Source: DATBJG01 sp963790545
GTDB taxonomy: Bacteria; Acidobacteriota; Vicinamibacteria; Vicinamibacterales; JAMQPK01
Reading direction: 5' to 3'
Assembly: GCA_963790545.1 (NCBI GenBank)
Contig: CAWBPA010000021.1
Location: forward strand, 432,001-496,000
Length of the DNA stretch: 64,000 nt
The notes beneath the pieces are model-generated. The model was not told where the DNA came from and did not search any database. It saw only the letters and a list, made by a program, of their open reading frames with translations. The translations under genes and the position numbers were made by a program. Positions 17,721 through 27,282 of the stretch are shown here, in pieces; within the stretch, counting starts at the first letter, position 1, and each line of letters begins with the position of its first letter.

Positions 17721-18638
17721 TTGCGGTTGCTGGTGATCCTCATCTGGTTGGTATCGGCGATTCAGCAGGTGGCCGACCCGCTGCCGTTCCCGCGCCTCGA
17801 GATTGAAGCGCCGCCGACCCTGGCTGCCGAACGTACGCGGCTCCAGTCGTTTGACCCGGCGCGCTTGCGCGCCGTGATGCGGCTTGTGGGCCTCGACGAT
17901 CAAGGACCTGCCATCCGCGTGGTGCTAGCGTCCGAGAGCTCGGAATGGGCTCGTCAAGTTCCTCCATCCACGGTGGGATTCGCCGTGGGTGCGGCAGGCG
18001 TGGTCGTCCTCTTTCCGTCTCGCGCGCCGGTCTACCCGCACGACACGCTCGAGGATGTGCTGCACCACGAAATCGCTCACGTCCTCATGACTCGCGCGGC
18101 CGGCGGACACCCGCTGCCCCGCTGGTTCCATGAAGGTCTCGCCATGGCGGCAGAGCGCAACTGGCGGCTCGAAGATCAGGTACGACTGTTCGGCGAACTC
18201 ACCGCCATTCCCCGCACGGATCTCGATGCGATCAACGCGCTCTTCACACAGAACGACGCTGCGCGGACGCGCGCCTACACATTGGCGGGAGCATTCGTCC
18301 GAGACCTCCTCCGCTATCATGGGTCGTCTGCACCCGGAAAAGTGCTCGCGCGAGTGGCCGAGGGTACATCGTTTGAGCGCGCGTTTGCCGAGGTGATCGG
18401 CCAGACTCTGGACGATGCCGAAGCCGCGTTCTGGCACCGGCACAGGTTCTGGACGACGTGGGTTCCGTTCCTCACGACGCAGACGGCGCTGTGGATGGTC
18501 GTGACGCTGCTCGCGCTCTATGCCATCCATAGACGGCGGCGGCAACGCGCCGCGCTTCGCGAGCGATGGGCGGAAGAGGCAGTAGAATACGGGCCAGGAG
18601 CAAACCATGGCTGGCATGATGACGATGCGGTCCGGTAA
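17721..18638 (+). CDS. Membrane-anchored peptidase MA-like metalloprotease
   Basis: A 305-residue protein with an N-terminal hydrophobic signal (residues 1-17), a gluzincin domain with 'HHEIAHVL' (HEXXH, about residues 115-122) and the downstream 'WFHEGLAMAAE' whose Glu is the usual third zinc ligand. A C-terminal transmembrane helix (about residues 257-277) is followed by a basic tail. This is the layout of peptidase MA-like proteins with an extracytoplasmic domain. The start codon is TTG. The gene overlaps the next one by 32 bases. Confidence 0.82.
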   Translation: MRLLVILIWLVSAIQQVADPLPFPRLEIEAPPTLAAERTRLQSFDPARLRAVMRLVGLDDQGPAIRVVLASESSEWARQVPPSTVGFAVGAAGVVVLFPSRAPVYPHDTLEDVLHHEIAHVLMTRAAGGHPLPRWFHEGLAMAAERNWRLEDQVRLFGELTAIPRTDLDAINALFTQNDAARTRAYTLAGAFVRDLLRYHGSSAPGKVLARVAEGTSFERAFAEVIGQTLDDAEAAFWHRHRFWTTWVPFLTTQTALWMVVTLLALYAIHRRRRQRAALRERWAEEAVEYGPGANHGWHDDDAVR

Positions 18639-19359
18639 CCCGGCGCTGACGGCTGACACGTTCGCGAAGTATCGGACTGTTCCCAGTGCCGAGCAGATGA
18701 CGATTGGCGGAACGGTCAACAAAACCGCACTTTCGCTGGTCATCCTGCTGACTGCAGCTGCCTACGTCTGGAACCGGGGTGCGGCCGATCCGAGCCTGGG
18801 GGCGTGGATCATGGTTTCAGTCGTGGCTGGATTCATCGTCGCCCTGCTCACAGTCTTCAAACAGAACCTGGCCCCTTACACGACACCGATCTATGGAGCG
18901 TTGGAAGGCGTCGCACTCGGTGGGATCTCTGTGGTGTTCGAGGCCCGATATCCCGGAATCGTCAGCCAAGCAGTGTTCCTGACGTTTGGAACCCTTGGCG
19001 CATTGCTCCTGGCCTACCGATCGGGCCTGATACGGGCTACGGAGAACTTCAAGCTGGGCGTCGTGGCTGCGACCGGCGGGATCGCCCTGCTGTATCTGGT
19101 GAGTTTCGTCCTCGGTTTCTTCGGGGTCAGCGTGCCACTGATTCATTCGAGTGGAACGTTTGGAATCCTGTTCAGTATGTTCGTGGTGGTAATCGCCGCC
19201 CTCAATCTGGTCCTGGACTTTGATTTCATCGAACAGGGCGTCGCACGGGGCGCGCCAAAGCACATGGAATGGTACGGCGCGTTCGGGTTGCTCGTCACGC
19301 TGGTATGGCTCTACCTGGAAATCCTCCACCTGCTCTCGAAGCTGCAGTCTCGACGTTAG
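18607..19359 (+). CDS. Bax inhibitor-1 / YccA family membrane protein
   Basis: A 250-residue protein with seven hydrophobic segments from residue 39 on and the family features 'PIYGALEGVALGGIS', 'FKLGVVAATGG' and the C-terminal 'DFDFIEQGVARGAPKHMEWYGAFGL'. BI-1/YccA proteins are cation-leak or stress-modulating membrane proteins; YccA modulates the FtsH protease in E. coli. Its start lies inside the end of the peptidase gene, so the two are probably co-translated, which fits a membrane proteolysis theme. Confidence 0.9.
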   Translation: MAGMMTMRSGNPALTADTFAKYRTVPSAEQMTIGGTVNKTALSLVILLTAAAYVWNRGAADPSLGAWIMVSVVAGFIVALLTVFKQNLAPYTTPIYGALEGVALGGISVVFEARYPGIVSQAVFLTFGTLGALLLAYRSGLIRATENFKLGVVAATGGIALLYLVSFVLGFFGVSVPLIHSSGTFGILFSMFVVVIAALNLVLDFDFIEQGVARGAPKHMEWYGAFGLLVTLVWLYLEILHLLSKLQSRR

Positions 19360-19405
19360 AATAGTTTTCAGTTTTTAATAGACAGTTTTCAGTAAGTCGC
19401 GCTTG

Positions 19406-21301
19406 TCAGGTCGTCTGCCCAGAAAACGCCGGCTGCGGACCCTCGCGATATCCCCTCGCCTGCAAATTGAAGAGCGTGGCGTAGATGCCACCTTTGGCCA
19501 GCAGATCATCATGTGAGCCGGCTTCGACAACCGATCCGTCGTGCAAGACGATGATTCGGTCGGCCATGCGGACGGTTGAGAAGCGGTGTGAGATGAGCAA
19601 CGTGATGCGATCGGTACCATGCGCTCGAAGCCGATCGATGGTCGCCGCCTCAGCGGCGGCGTCGAGCGCGGCTGTGGGCTCGTCGAATACCTGTACCGAC
19701 GCCGGCCGGAAATAGAGGCGCCCGAGTGCCAGCCGCTGCCACTGACCACCGGACAACTGCCGGCCGCCCGGAAACAACCGACCAAGCATCGTTTCGTAGC
19801 GATCGGGAAGCGTGCCGACGACCTCCGTGGCGCCCGACTTGTGGCCGGCCGCTTCGATGGCCGCGTCATCGCCGAGCGCGTCAGTACGGCTGAGCCCGAT
19901 ATTCTCGCGGGCGGTCATCTGATACTCACCGTAATCCTGAAAGATGATGCTCATCTCGCGTTGAACGCTGCGAGGGCTGAAACGGGCGGCATCCAGCCCG
20001 TTCAGAAGGATACGACCAGACGAGGGCTCGAACAGCCGAGTGAGCAACTTCACCACCGTGGTCTTGCCAGCGCCGTTCTCGCCCACGAGCGCCAGGGCCT
20101 GGCCACGATCGATGCTGAACGACACGTCGGTCAGGACATCGCGATCGGTCAACGGATACCTAAAGCCCACGCGCTCGAACTCGATGCGCTCGATCGGCCC
20201 ACGCCACGTTTCGCCGGCATCGAGATCTCTGGAAGGCAGCTCGAGGAACTCGAACAGATTGCGCATGTAGAGCAGGCTCTCGTAGATGCCGGACACGCTC
20301 GACAGGAGATTCGAAAACTGGCCCTGCACTTGAACGATGCCCAGGGCAAACAACGAAAAGTCACCGACCGTAATGGCGCCCTGGGCGGCTCGTCTCAGGA
20401 CCGACAGTGTGGCCACCGCAATCAGGGCCGTCGAAGCGAGCGACGCGGCAAGACTCCAGCCGCTCCGTCGCGTGAGCAGTCCCACGAACTGCTGTCGGAA
20501 GGCGTGGTAGTACCGCTGCCAACCGGCCAGGAGATACCGCTCGAAGCCGAACAGCCTCACTTCCTTCACGAGCGCGTCTGAGGTCAGGAGCGATCCCAGG
20601 TAGTTCTGATGACGAGCCTCGGTCGCGCGACGGCGGATCATGCGATAGCTTTCGGCGCCGAATCGACTGGACACGATCACACCCGGAATGCTTGCAAGCA
20701 GGACGAGCGGCATCACCTGCGCGCCCAGTCGTGTCATCAGACTGCCTATCGAGCCGAGTGTGACGAGCGCTTGCCCAATCCCGACGAGCTGCAGCATGAC
20801 GCCCAGCGGCCGCGACCCGACTTCGCCATACGCATTGCGCAGGGCGTCATACGTCTCCGCGTTCTCAAACCGCTCCACATCGAGCGAGGCGGCTTTCTGG
20901 AGAATCCGCAGGCTGATTCGATTCTGTACGGTGTCCCCAAGCAGCTCTCGCGACGCACCGTACAGGGTGCTGAGCAACACGGACGCGGCACCAATAGCGA
21001 CCTGCAGGCCAAGCAGCATCGCCAGCTGGCGATAGGCGGTCTCTGGGCCCTGCAACCCACCCTGCACGGCTAACGCCACCTGGTCGAGGAGCAGCTTGCC
21101 GACCCAGAGCGTCGCCGCAGGCACGAGCGCAATGATCACGCTGAGAAGGACTATCAGAGAAGCCAACCCGGGACTCGCGGCCCATACGAGTCGCGAGGTA
21201 GCCCCAAGGTCGGATAGCATCTGGCGCGTCCGAATGGCAAACGGAATCGCCGGTGTCGGCCGAATGTCTTTCGGAGGGCCTGGGGGGTGTGCGGGAGGCA
21301 T
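19406..21301 (-). CDS. ABC exporter, fused permease-ATPase
   Basis: A 631-residue half-transporter. Six helices occupy residues 40-340. The ATPase has Walker A GENGAGKTT, signature LSGGQWQRL, Walker B VQVFDEPTAALD and H-loop 'LLISHRFS'. It belongs to the multidrug/lipid exporter class. It is divergent from the zinc-ribbon gene and convergent with the BI-1 gene. TTTTCAG-type word repeats fill the short gap at 19362-19400. The cargo cannot be inferred. Confidence 0.92.
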   Translation of the reverse strand: MPPAHPPGPPKDIRPTPAIPFAIRTRQMLSDLGATSRLVWAASPGLASLIVLLSVIIALVPAATLWVGKLLLDQVALAVQGGLQGPETAYRQLAMLLGLQVAIGAASVLLSTLYGASRELLGDTVQNRISLRILQKAASLDVERFENAETYDALRNAYGEVGSRPLGVMLQLVGIGQALVTLGSIGSLMTRLGAQVMPLVLLASIPGVIVSSRFGAESYRMIRRRATEARHQNYLGSLLTSDALVKEVRLFGFERYLLAGWQRYYHAFRQQFVGLLTRRSGWSLAASLASTALIAVATLSVLRRAAQGAITVGDFSLFALGIVQVQGQFSNLLSSVSGIYESLLYMRNLFEFLELPSRDLDAGETWRGPIERIEFERVGFRYPLTDRDVLTDVSFSIDRGQALALVGENGAGKTTVVKLLTRLFEPSSGRILLNGLDAARFSPRSVQREMSIIFQDYGEYQMTARENIGLSRTDALGDDAAIEAAGHKSGATEVVGTLPDRYETMLGRLFPGGRQLSGGQWQRLALGRLYFRPASVQVFDEPTAALDAAAEAATIDRLRAHGTDRITLLISHRFSTVRMADRIIVLHDGSVVEAGSHDDLLAKGGIYATLFNLQARGYREGPQPAFSGQTT

Positions 21302-21379
21302 GGATGCTCACACTAGAGTACGTTGCGCAACTTTGAATAGAGAGCGCCGAACACACGGCATCATGGGATCATAGCAGCC

Positions 21380-22060
21380 ATGTCCTCCCCTCGTGGGTAT
21401 CGAGCCGGAGAGTCCATTGAAGACTTCTGCCGCGCGTGCAAGACGGATCGCCTGCATACCGTGATCGTCGTCGGCGAATCAGGCGCACCGCTGCGAGTGG
21501 TGTGCGGGTATTGCGGCAGCCAGCACAACTATCGTGGCGGTCCGCGGGTCGAGTCGGAGACGCCCTCGGTCTCGCGGTCATCCGCCGCGTCCGGATCCTC
21601 AGGGTCCCGGTCTTCCAACAGCGTCGCCCCATCACGTCAGGCACAAACACAACCGGATCTCTTTCCCATCGTCAGCGACCGCGAAAGGATGGCAGCACCT
21701 GTGACACTCTCGAACACAAGTACGGAAGACCTCGAGTTGCTGCTGCGACGCATCATTCGCGAGGAAGCCGGAATCACACCGGTGACGCCTGCCGCAAAGT
21801 GGCGCGGCGGCTTGCTCGTGCTGCGGCCTGGGACGCCAGGTCTGCAGGAGAAAACCTGGCCTATCGAAACCTTTTTCCACAAAGTGGTCATGCTGCGCAA
21901 TCGGCTCCGCACGCTCGAGCAGCAGGTCAACGCGTCAGATCTGGCCGACGATGTCAAAGTGAAGCTTCAGGGGTACGTGAGCGGCTGCTACGGCTCGCTG
22001 ACGAGCTTCAATGTGCTTTTCGCAGACGACAGCGATCAGTTCAAAGGGAGTGGCGACTGA
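21380..22060 (+). CDS. Zinc-ribbon protein coupled to Uup
   Basis: A 226-residue protein with a four-Cys zinc ribbon at the N-terminus (C17, C20, C42, C45: FCRAC...CGYC), a Ser/Gln-rich disordered linker (residues 55-95), and a helical C-terminal domain from about residue 115 ('WRGGLLVLRPGTPGLQEKTWPIETFFHKVVMLR' region, residues 129-161). I do not recognise a named family, though similar proteins occur beside ABC-F genes in related genomes as I recall. The stop codon overlaps the probable CTG start of uup, so the two are co-translated and may act together on ribosomes or DNA. Confidence 0.7.
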   Translation: MSSPRGYRAGESIEDFCRACKTDRLHTVIVVGESGAPLRVVCGYCGSQHNYRGGPRVESETPSVSRSSAASGSSGSRSSNSVAPSRQAQTQPDLFPIVSDRERMAAPVTLSNTSTEDLELLLRRIIREEAGITPVTPAAKWRGGLLVLRPGTPGLQEKTWPIETFFHKVVMLRNRLRTLEQQVNASDLADDVKVKLQGYVSGCYGSLTSFNVLFADDSDQFKGSGD

Positions 22061-23961
22061 TTTCCCTCGATCACATCTCGATCGCCTTCGGCCACCTGCC
22101 CCTTCTTGACGATGCCAGCCTGCAGATCGAGGTAGGGGAGCGGGTCGGCCTGATTGGGCGCAATGGCACGGGCAAATCGACGTTGCTTCAGATCATCAAC
22201 GGTAATCAGGTATCGGACAGCGGCAGCGTCCGGCGACAGCCTGGTCTGCAGATCGGACAGCTGCTCCAGGACGCGACTCTCTCAGCCGACCGTCCGGTCT
22301 TCGATGTCGTCTCTGAAGGCCTCGGCGATCTTGGGGACCTTGTCGCTGCCTACCACCACACCGCCGTGGAGGTGGCCGAGCGCGGCACGGACGCGTCGCT
22401 CGCAAAGCTGGGCCGCCTGCAACACGAGCTCGAAGAACGAGACGGCTGGCGCCTCGAACAGTGTGTGGAGCTGGTGCTCGCACGTCTCGACCTGCCCTCC
22501 GATGTGATTGTCGATAGCCTTTCGGGCGGCTGGCGACGCCGGGTGCTGCTTGCACGCGCCCTGGTCGGGCAGCCGGATCTGCTGTTGCTCGACGAGCCGA
22601 CGAACCATCTGGATATCGACGCGATGAACTGGCTCGAGACATACCTCCGCGAGTATCCGGGTGCGGTGCTCTTCGTGACGCACGATCGGGTTTTCCTCCA
22701 GCGCCTGGCCACAAGAATTGTCGAGCTCGATCGCGGCCACTTGACGTCGTGGCCAGGCGACTACCGGACGTTTCTTCGCAAGCGGGAAGAATGGTTGGCG
22801 AACGAAGCGGTGGAGAACGAAAAGTTCGACAAACGGCTGGCGGAAGAGGAAGCCTGGTTGCGCCAGGGCATCAAGGCTCGGCGGACGCGCAACGAGGGCC
22901 GTGTACGGGCACTCCTCGCGATGCGCGAGCAGCGGGCCGCTCGCCGTACCCGGCCGGGTACGGTGCGCCTGCAGACCCAAGTGAGCGACCGTTCGGGCCA
23001 GCTCGTTTTCGAAGTCGATCGCATCAGCAAGTCGTTCGGCGTCGTTCCTGTCGTGCGAGACTTATCGCTGCGCGTGATGCGGGGCGATCGGGTCGGCCTC
23101 ATCGGACCGAATGGATCCGGAAAAACGACGCTGCTCCGGCTGCTCATCGACGAGCTGCAACCGGATACGGGCGAAGTGCGGCGAGGAGCAAACGTCCAGA
23201 TTGCCTACTACGATCAGCAACGGGAGCAGCTCGACCCCGAACGCACTGTGTTCGACACCGTCGGAGACGGCAACGACACCGTCACCGTGAACGGCCGACC
23301 GCGCCACGTGCATGCGTACTTGCGCGATTTTCTCTTCCCGACCGAGCGGGCTTCCTCCCCCGTCAAGGCCCTGTCGGGCGGCGAACGAAATCGCTTGTTG
23401 CTGGCGCGATTGTTCACAAGGCCGGCGAACGTCCTCGTCCTCGATGAGCCGACCAACGATCTCGACATCGAGACCCTCGAACTGCTCGAATCGTTCCTGA
23501 TCGAGTGGCCCGGCACCATTCTGCTGGTCAGCCACGACCGGGCGTTCATTGACAACGTTGTCACGAGCACGCTCGTATTCGAGGGCAATGGCCATGTGCA
23601 GGAATACGTGGGGGGATACGACGATTGGCTGCGGCAGCGACCTTTGCAACGTTTCAATGAGATGCCGTCCGGAGACGACCTGCCGCCCCCGAAGGGACCG
23701 GACTTCCCTCACGTACCTGCCACCGCGCGCCCGAAGAAACCCTCGTACCGCGAGCAACGTGAGCTCGAGCAGTTGCCGGAGCGCATCGAGGAACTCGAGA
23801 CAGAACAGCAGCGGCTGAACGCCGCAGTAGCCGACCCGTTCTTCTACAAAGAGTCCGGCGAGATGATCAGGCAGACGCTCGCGCGGCTCGAAGCTCTGCA
23901 GAACGAACTGCTCGAGGCATATGCGCGTTGGGACGAGCTCGACTCGCGTTCAAAAGGCTAA
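22057..23961 (+). CDS. uup: ABC-F ATPase Uup
   Basis: A 634-residue soluble protein with two ATPase cassettes: Walker A GRNGTGKST and GPNGSGKTT, signatures LSGGWRRR and LSGGERNR, Walker B LLLLDEPTNHLD and VLVLDEPTNDLD. Its C-terminal coiled coil ('YREQRELEQLPERIEELETE', then 'ADPFFYKE') is typical of Uup. ABC-F proteins act on ribosomes; Uup is also linked to transposon excision and DNA branch structures. The family's expected N-terminus, M-ISLDHISIAFG, fits a CTG start at 22057 preceded by AGGGAG and overlapping the upstream stop as CTGA. No ATG, GTG or TTG fits. Confidence 0.88.
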   Translation: MISLDHISIAFGHLPLLDDASLQIEVGERVGLIGRNGTGKSTLLQIINGNQVSDSGSVRRQPGLQIGQLLQDATLSADRPVFDVVSEGLGDLGDLVAAYHHTAVEVAERGTDASLAKLGRLQHELEERDGWRLEQCVELVLARLDLPSDVIVDSLSGGWRRRVLLARALVGQPDLLLLDEPTNHLDIDAMNWLETYLREYPGAVLFVTHDRVFLQRLATRIVELDRGHLTSWPGDYRTFLRKREEWLANEAVENEKFDKRLAEEEAWLRQGIKARRTRNEGRVRALLAMREQRAARRTRPGTVRLQTQVSDRSGQLVFEVDRISKSFGVVPVVRDLSLRVMRGDRVGLIGPNGSGKTTLLRLLIDELQPDTGEVRRGANVQIAYYDQQREQLDPERTVFDTVGDGNDTVTVNGRPRHVHAYLRDFLFPTERASSPVKALSGGERNRLLLARLFTRPANVLVLDEPTNDLDIETLELLESFLIEWPGTILLVSHDRAFIDNVVTSTLVFEGNGHVQEYVGGYDDWLRQRPLQRFNEMPSGDDLPPPKGPDFPHVPATARPKKPSYREQRELEQLPERIEELETEQQRLNAAVADPFFYKESGEMIRQTLARLEALQNELLEAYARWDELDSRSKG

Positions 23962-23972
23962 AACACCCGACC

Positions 23973-25493
23973 TTACACAGGCTCCGGTCGTTTTCGTGTG
24001 ACAGCCGTCTTTGAGCCACGGGCTCTGCGGACGGGCGATTCGGCTGCCGCAGGTGACTTGCGCGTGCGGCGTCCCCGGGGCGCACGGGCGGCGGGCTCCT
24101 CGGAGGCCGACGCGTCCGGTTGATTCTGCTCCGGCGCCTCCGGCGAGATATCAGCCATCGCCAAGTAGGCGGCATCCGTGTCGCCGGTGGTCGTGGTTAC
24201 CAAGCCAGCCGGCCGGAATCCCTCCTGCAGGTCTGGTTGTTGATCCTGGTTCACATCAACCGCGGGCTGTACGGCGTCCTCGCCGGCCAGAGGTTGGCTC
24301 ACCGTGCCGACCGCGCTCGGCTGGCGCGGCAGGTTGATGCCCGGGAACACGCGCAGCACGCCCTTCCGGTCACGTTCGAGGCGGAGGACTCCTTCGCGCT
24401 GGCATGTCCGCAGGAACTCAAGGATTCCGTTGAAGCCCAACTTCCGCTCGTCGAAGCCCTCATCGATTCCGCGCAAGTACTGTTTCAGCTGGCGCACGTA
24501 CATCGGCCAGCGCGGCGGCTGGGTCGCGCGTTGAAAAAGCTCTCTCGCATGCTGGATGCCCTGCTGCGCTTGCCCAGCATCCAAGACCGGTGAGGCTGTC
24601 TCACGCGTCTCAGCCGGCACGGCACTCGGGGGTGATTCGATCATGCCGGCCACTTCCCGCTGCAGCACGGACCCGCCGTTGGTGGGCCCTTCCGACAGGC
24701 TGTTGACGTCGGCGAGGTCGACGAGCAGGCTGCGCCCGGAGTGACGCAGCGTGAGGAGCCCGGTCTTCGCGATTTTCTCGATGAAGTCGCGGAACGTGCT
24801 CGCACCATAGTCGCGTTCTGAGAACGTCGAGTCCAGCTGGAGCAGCGTGCTCTTCAGGAGACCGAGCTGGGGTGAGACCTCGCGGTCCACGAGCACCTTG
24901 AGCCCGCGTTTCACGAGCGGGATTGCCTTGGCCATGTCGGTCGGCCCACTTGGGGCTGCACTCACCCGGCCTGCCTCGACGAAGCCGTGCGAAGTCGAGC
25001 GCTCCGTCGCAGCCGAGCGCCGCCCGCTCACGAGGTTCTCGTAGGCGATGAACTCATGGCAGTTCTTCTGCATCACGAGACTCGTAAACTGGCGCCCCCC
25101 GACAACGAAGACCTTCTTGTCGTATTGCTTCAATTTCTCGACGAGCGTGATGAAGTCGCTGTCGCCACCGACGATGACGAAGGCGTTGATGTGGTGGTGG
25201 GTGAACGCCATCTCCAGCGCATCCAGCGCGAGATTGATGTCTGCGCCGTTCTTGTCACCGCCCGGCGTCACGTTGCGCTGCACCATGCGAATGGCATGCT
25301 GCGAGAGGAGCCGCCCATAGTCACCGGCGCGCTTCCAGTCGCCGTAGGCGACCTTGGTGACGACTTCGCCACGCTCCTTGATCGCGTCGAGAATGGCCGC
25401 AATCTCAAACGGCTGGTTCAGAGTGGACTTGACACCGATCTCGATGTTGTCGAAATCAATGAAGACCGCGATTTTCAATTGTGTTTCTGTCAA
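23973..25493 (-). CDS. NYN-domain ribonuclease-like protein with two LOTUS (OST-HTH) domains
   Basis: A 506-residue protein. Residues 6-160 are a NYN (PIN-like) domain with acidic residues D13, D15, D85, D111 and D113 in 'FIDFDNIEIG', 'GADINLALDA' and 'VGGDSDF'. A first OST-HTH/LOTUS domain lies at about residues 190-270 ('AIPLVKRGLKVLVD') and a second at about 330-395 ('WPMYVRQLKQYLRGIDEGF'). The tail is Arg/Lys/Pro-rich. LOTUS domains bind RNA (G-quadruplexes in some cases), so an RNA-targeted nuclease is the likely role. It is a single gene with a divergent promoter region. Confidence 0.88.
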   Translation of the reverse strand: MTETQLKIAVFIDFDNIEIGVKSTLNQPFEIAAILDAIKERGEVVTKVAYGDWKRAGDYGRLLSQHAIRMVQRNVTPGGDKNGADINLALDALEMAFTHHHINAFVIVGGDSDFITLVEKLKQYDKKVFVVGGRQFTSLVMQKNCHEFIAYENLVSGRRSAATERSTSHGFVEAGRVSAAPSGPTDMAKAIPLVKRGLKVLVDREVSPQLGLLKSTLLQLDSTFSERDYGASTFRDFIEKIAKTGLLTLRHSGRSLLVDLADVNSLSEGPTNGGSVLQREVAGMIESPPSAVPAETRETASPVLDAGQAQQGIQHARELFQRATQPPRWPMYVRQLKQYLRGIDEGFDERKLGFNGILEFLRTCQREGVLRLERDRKGVLRVFPGINLPRQPSAVGTVSQPLAGEDAVQPAVDVNQDQQPDLQEGFRPAGLVTTTTGDTDAAYLAMADISPEAPEQNQPDASASEEPAARAPRGRRTRKSPAAAESPVRRARGSKTAVTRKRPEPV

Positions 25494-25585
25494 GGTGTCC
25501 TATTCTTGCCCATCTTGGTCGAACTCCGAAACGCTATTCCATTCATTGGTCAATTTGGTCCATGACCCTCCCGAGAGTCGAACTA

Positions 25586-25591
25586 TATAAT
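25586..25591 (+). promoter_or_regulatory. -10 box TATAAT for the FAD monooxygenase gene
   Basis: A consensus TATAAT, 29 bases before ATG 25620. AGGAG at 25610-25614 gives a normal ribosome-binding site. No convincing -35 is seen at 16-18 bp. Confidence 0.5.
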
Positions 25592-25619
25592 CTCTGGCCT
25601 CTCTTGGCAGGAGTGCATC

Positions 25620-27257
25620 ATGAGCGTTCGCACGGCGTCGGAGGTCGACCAAGAAGTGCCGGTCTTGTTCGCAGGAGGGGGCCTTGTCGGCCTGTCGACC
25701 GCGATGTTTCTTGCTCAGCATGGGATCGCGTCTCTGGCCATCGAGCGGCTGCGTGGAGGCTCTCCCGTGCCACGCGCCGCGTTCTTTCATATGCGAACGC
25801 TCGAAATGTTTCGCTCCGCGGGGATTGAGGAGCAGGTCCGGCGCCAATCCCTGAAGGAGTTCGCTCCAGAGGGAGCGATTGTGTTGATGGATTGCCTTGC
25901 GGGGAAGCAGCTCGCGGGCCTGATTCCGAGCCTCAACGAGGGGGTTGACGAGTTGAGCCCGTGCCGGCGGCTGTTCATCACGCAGCCGGGCCTCGAACCC
26001 ATCCTGCGAGCACGCGCTGAGCAGGCTGGCGCCGCAGTGCTCGAGGGCATGGAGGTTGTCGGGGTCGAGCAGGATGCCGACGGCGTGACAGCAACAGTCA
26101 AGGATGTCGAAACCGGTCGCGAACGTCGCGCTGCGCGCGAAGTACCTGATCGGTACCGATGGTGCCCACAGCAGGATTCGCGAACTCCTCGGGATTGAAT
26201 TCGACGGGCGCGGGGTGTTCTCGAACAGCATCACCATCTACTTCCACGCGCCGCTCGCGCCCCTGCTCGTGGGCAAGAACCTGAGCGTGATCTACGTCAC
26301 GAATTCCGAGTTGTCTGGATTTTTCCGGCTGGACAAAGACCAGAATTCGGGCTTCCTGGTCATCAATACGGTCGGCGACACCTCGAAACCGGAGGCCTCC
26401 AGTCCCGCATCGGACGTCCGGGAAGCGCGTCTCATCGAGCTCGTGCGGGCGGCGGCCGGCGTCCCCGATCTTCCCGTTCAGCTTGATGGTGTCGCCCGAT
26501 GGCGGGCAACGTCCGACGTCGCGCGGCGATTTCGCGACGGCCGCATTTTCCTGGCGGGAGACTCGGCGCATCTGATGCCGCCCAATGGCGGCTACGGCGG
26601 CAATACCGGCATCCACGACGGACACAATCTTGCGTGGAAGCTTGCGTTGGTACTGAAGAATGTGGCGTCCCCCGAACTGCTCTCGACCTACGACGTCGAA
26701 CGTCGCCCGGCCGCCAGGTTCACGGTCGAGCAAGCCTATACGCGCTACGTGACACGATCGGCCACCTATTTGGGGGCCAAAGACTTTCAGCCACTCGCCA
26801 ACGACTTCAACATCGAACTTGGGTATTTGTATCGTTCGGCAGCCATTCTCTCGGAGGACGATCTCGACAGGGGCCACGAGGACCCGCGTGAATCGTTTGG
26901 CCGGCCGGGCTCGCGTGCTGCGCATCTCTGGCTCGAACGGCGCAGCCAGCGCGTGTCGACGATTGATTTGTTCGGCCGATCGTTCGTGCTCCTGGTTGCA
27001 GGGGCAGGAGGAGCTGGGCGGAAGCCGCGGCTGGAGCAGCAAAGACGTTTGAAGGGTTCGACCTCGAGGTGCACGTGGTCGGCGGGAAGGAGCTAGCTGA
27101 CCCGACCGGAACATTCGCGACAACCTATGGACTGACCGACTCTGGCGCGGCGCTCGTGCGACCGGACGGCTTCGTGGCCTGGCGCGCCAAGGCTCTCGTG
27201 CAGGATCCCGGAAGCACATTGGTCAATGTGATTAAGACTCTGCTGATGAGGGGATAG
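25620..27257 (+). pseudogene. FAD-dependent aromatic-ring monooxygenase (PheA/TfdB class), two frameshifts
   Basis: Three consecutive frames together give one protein of about 545 residues. Part 1 (25620 to ~26130) holds the FAD fold, 'LFAGGGLVGLSTAMFLAQHG'. Part 2 (~26130 to ~27010) has 'GTDGAHSRIRELLG' and the flavin/substrate motif 'FLAGDSAHLMPPNGGYGGN'. Part 3 (~27010 to 27257) is the thioredoxin-like C-terminal domain with 'TYGLTDSGAALVRPDGFVAW'. One surplus base near 26121-26140 and one missing base near 26998-27020 restore the frame. Every domain is otherwise well preserved, favouring sequencing error over decay. Members hydroxylate phenols or polyketide-like aromatics using NAD(P)H and O2. 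Confidence 0.82.
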
Positions 27258-27262
27258 GTGTA

Positions 27263-27282
27263 GCGCACGCTTTAGCGTGCGC
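27263..27282. repeat. REP-like hairpin containing the RluA stop codon
   Basis: Arms GCGCACGC and GCGTGCGC around a TTTA loop, preceded by 'TGTA'. The TAA stop of the minus-strand pseudouridine synthase is in the loop, so the element encodes its last residues. Confidence 0.7.
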
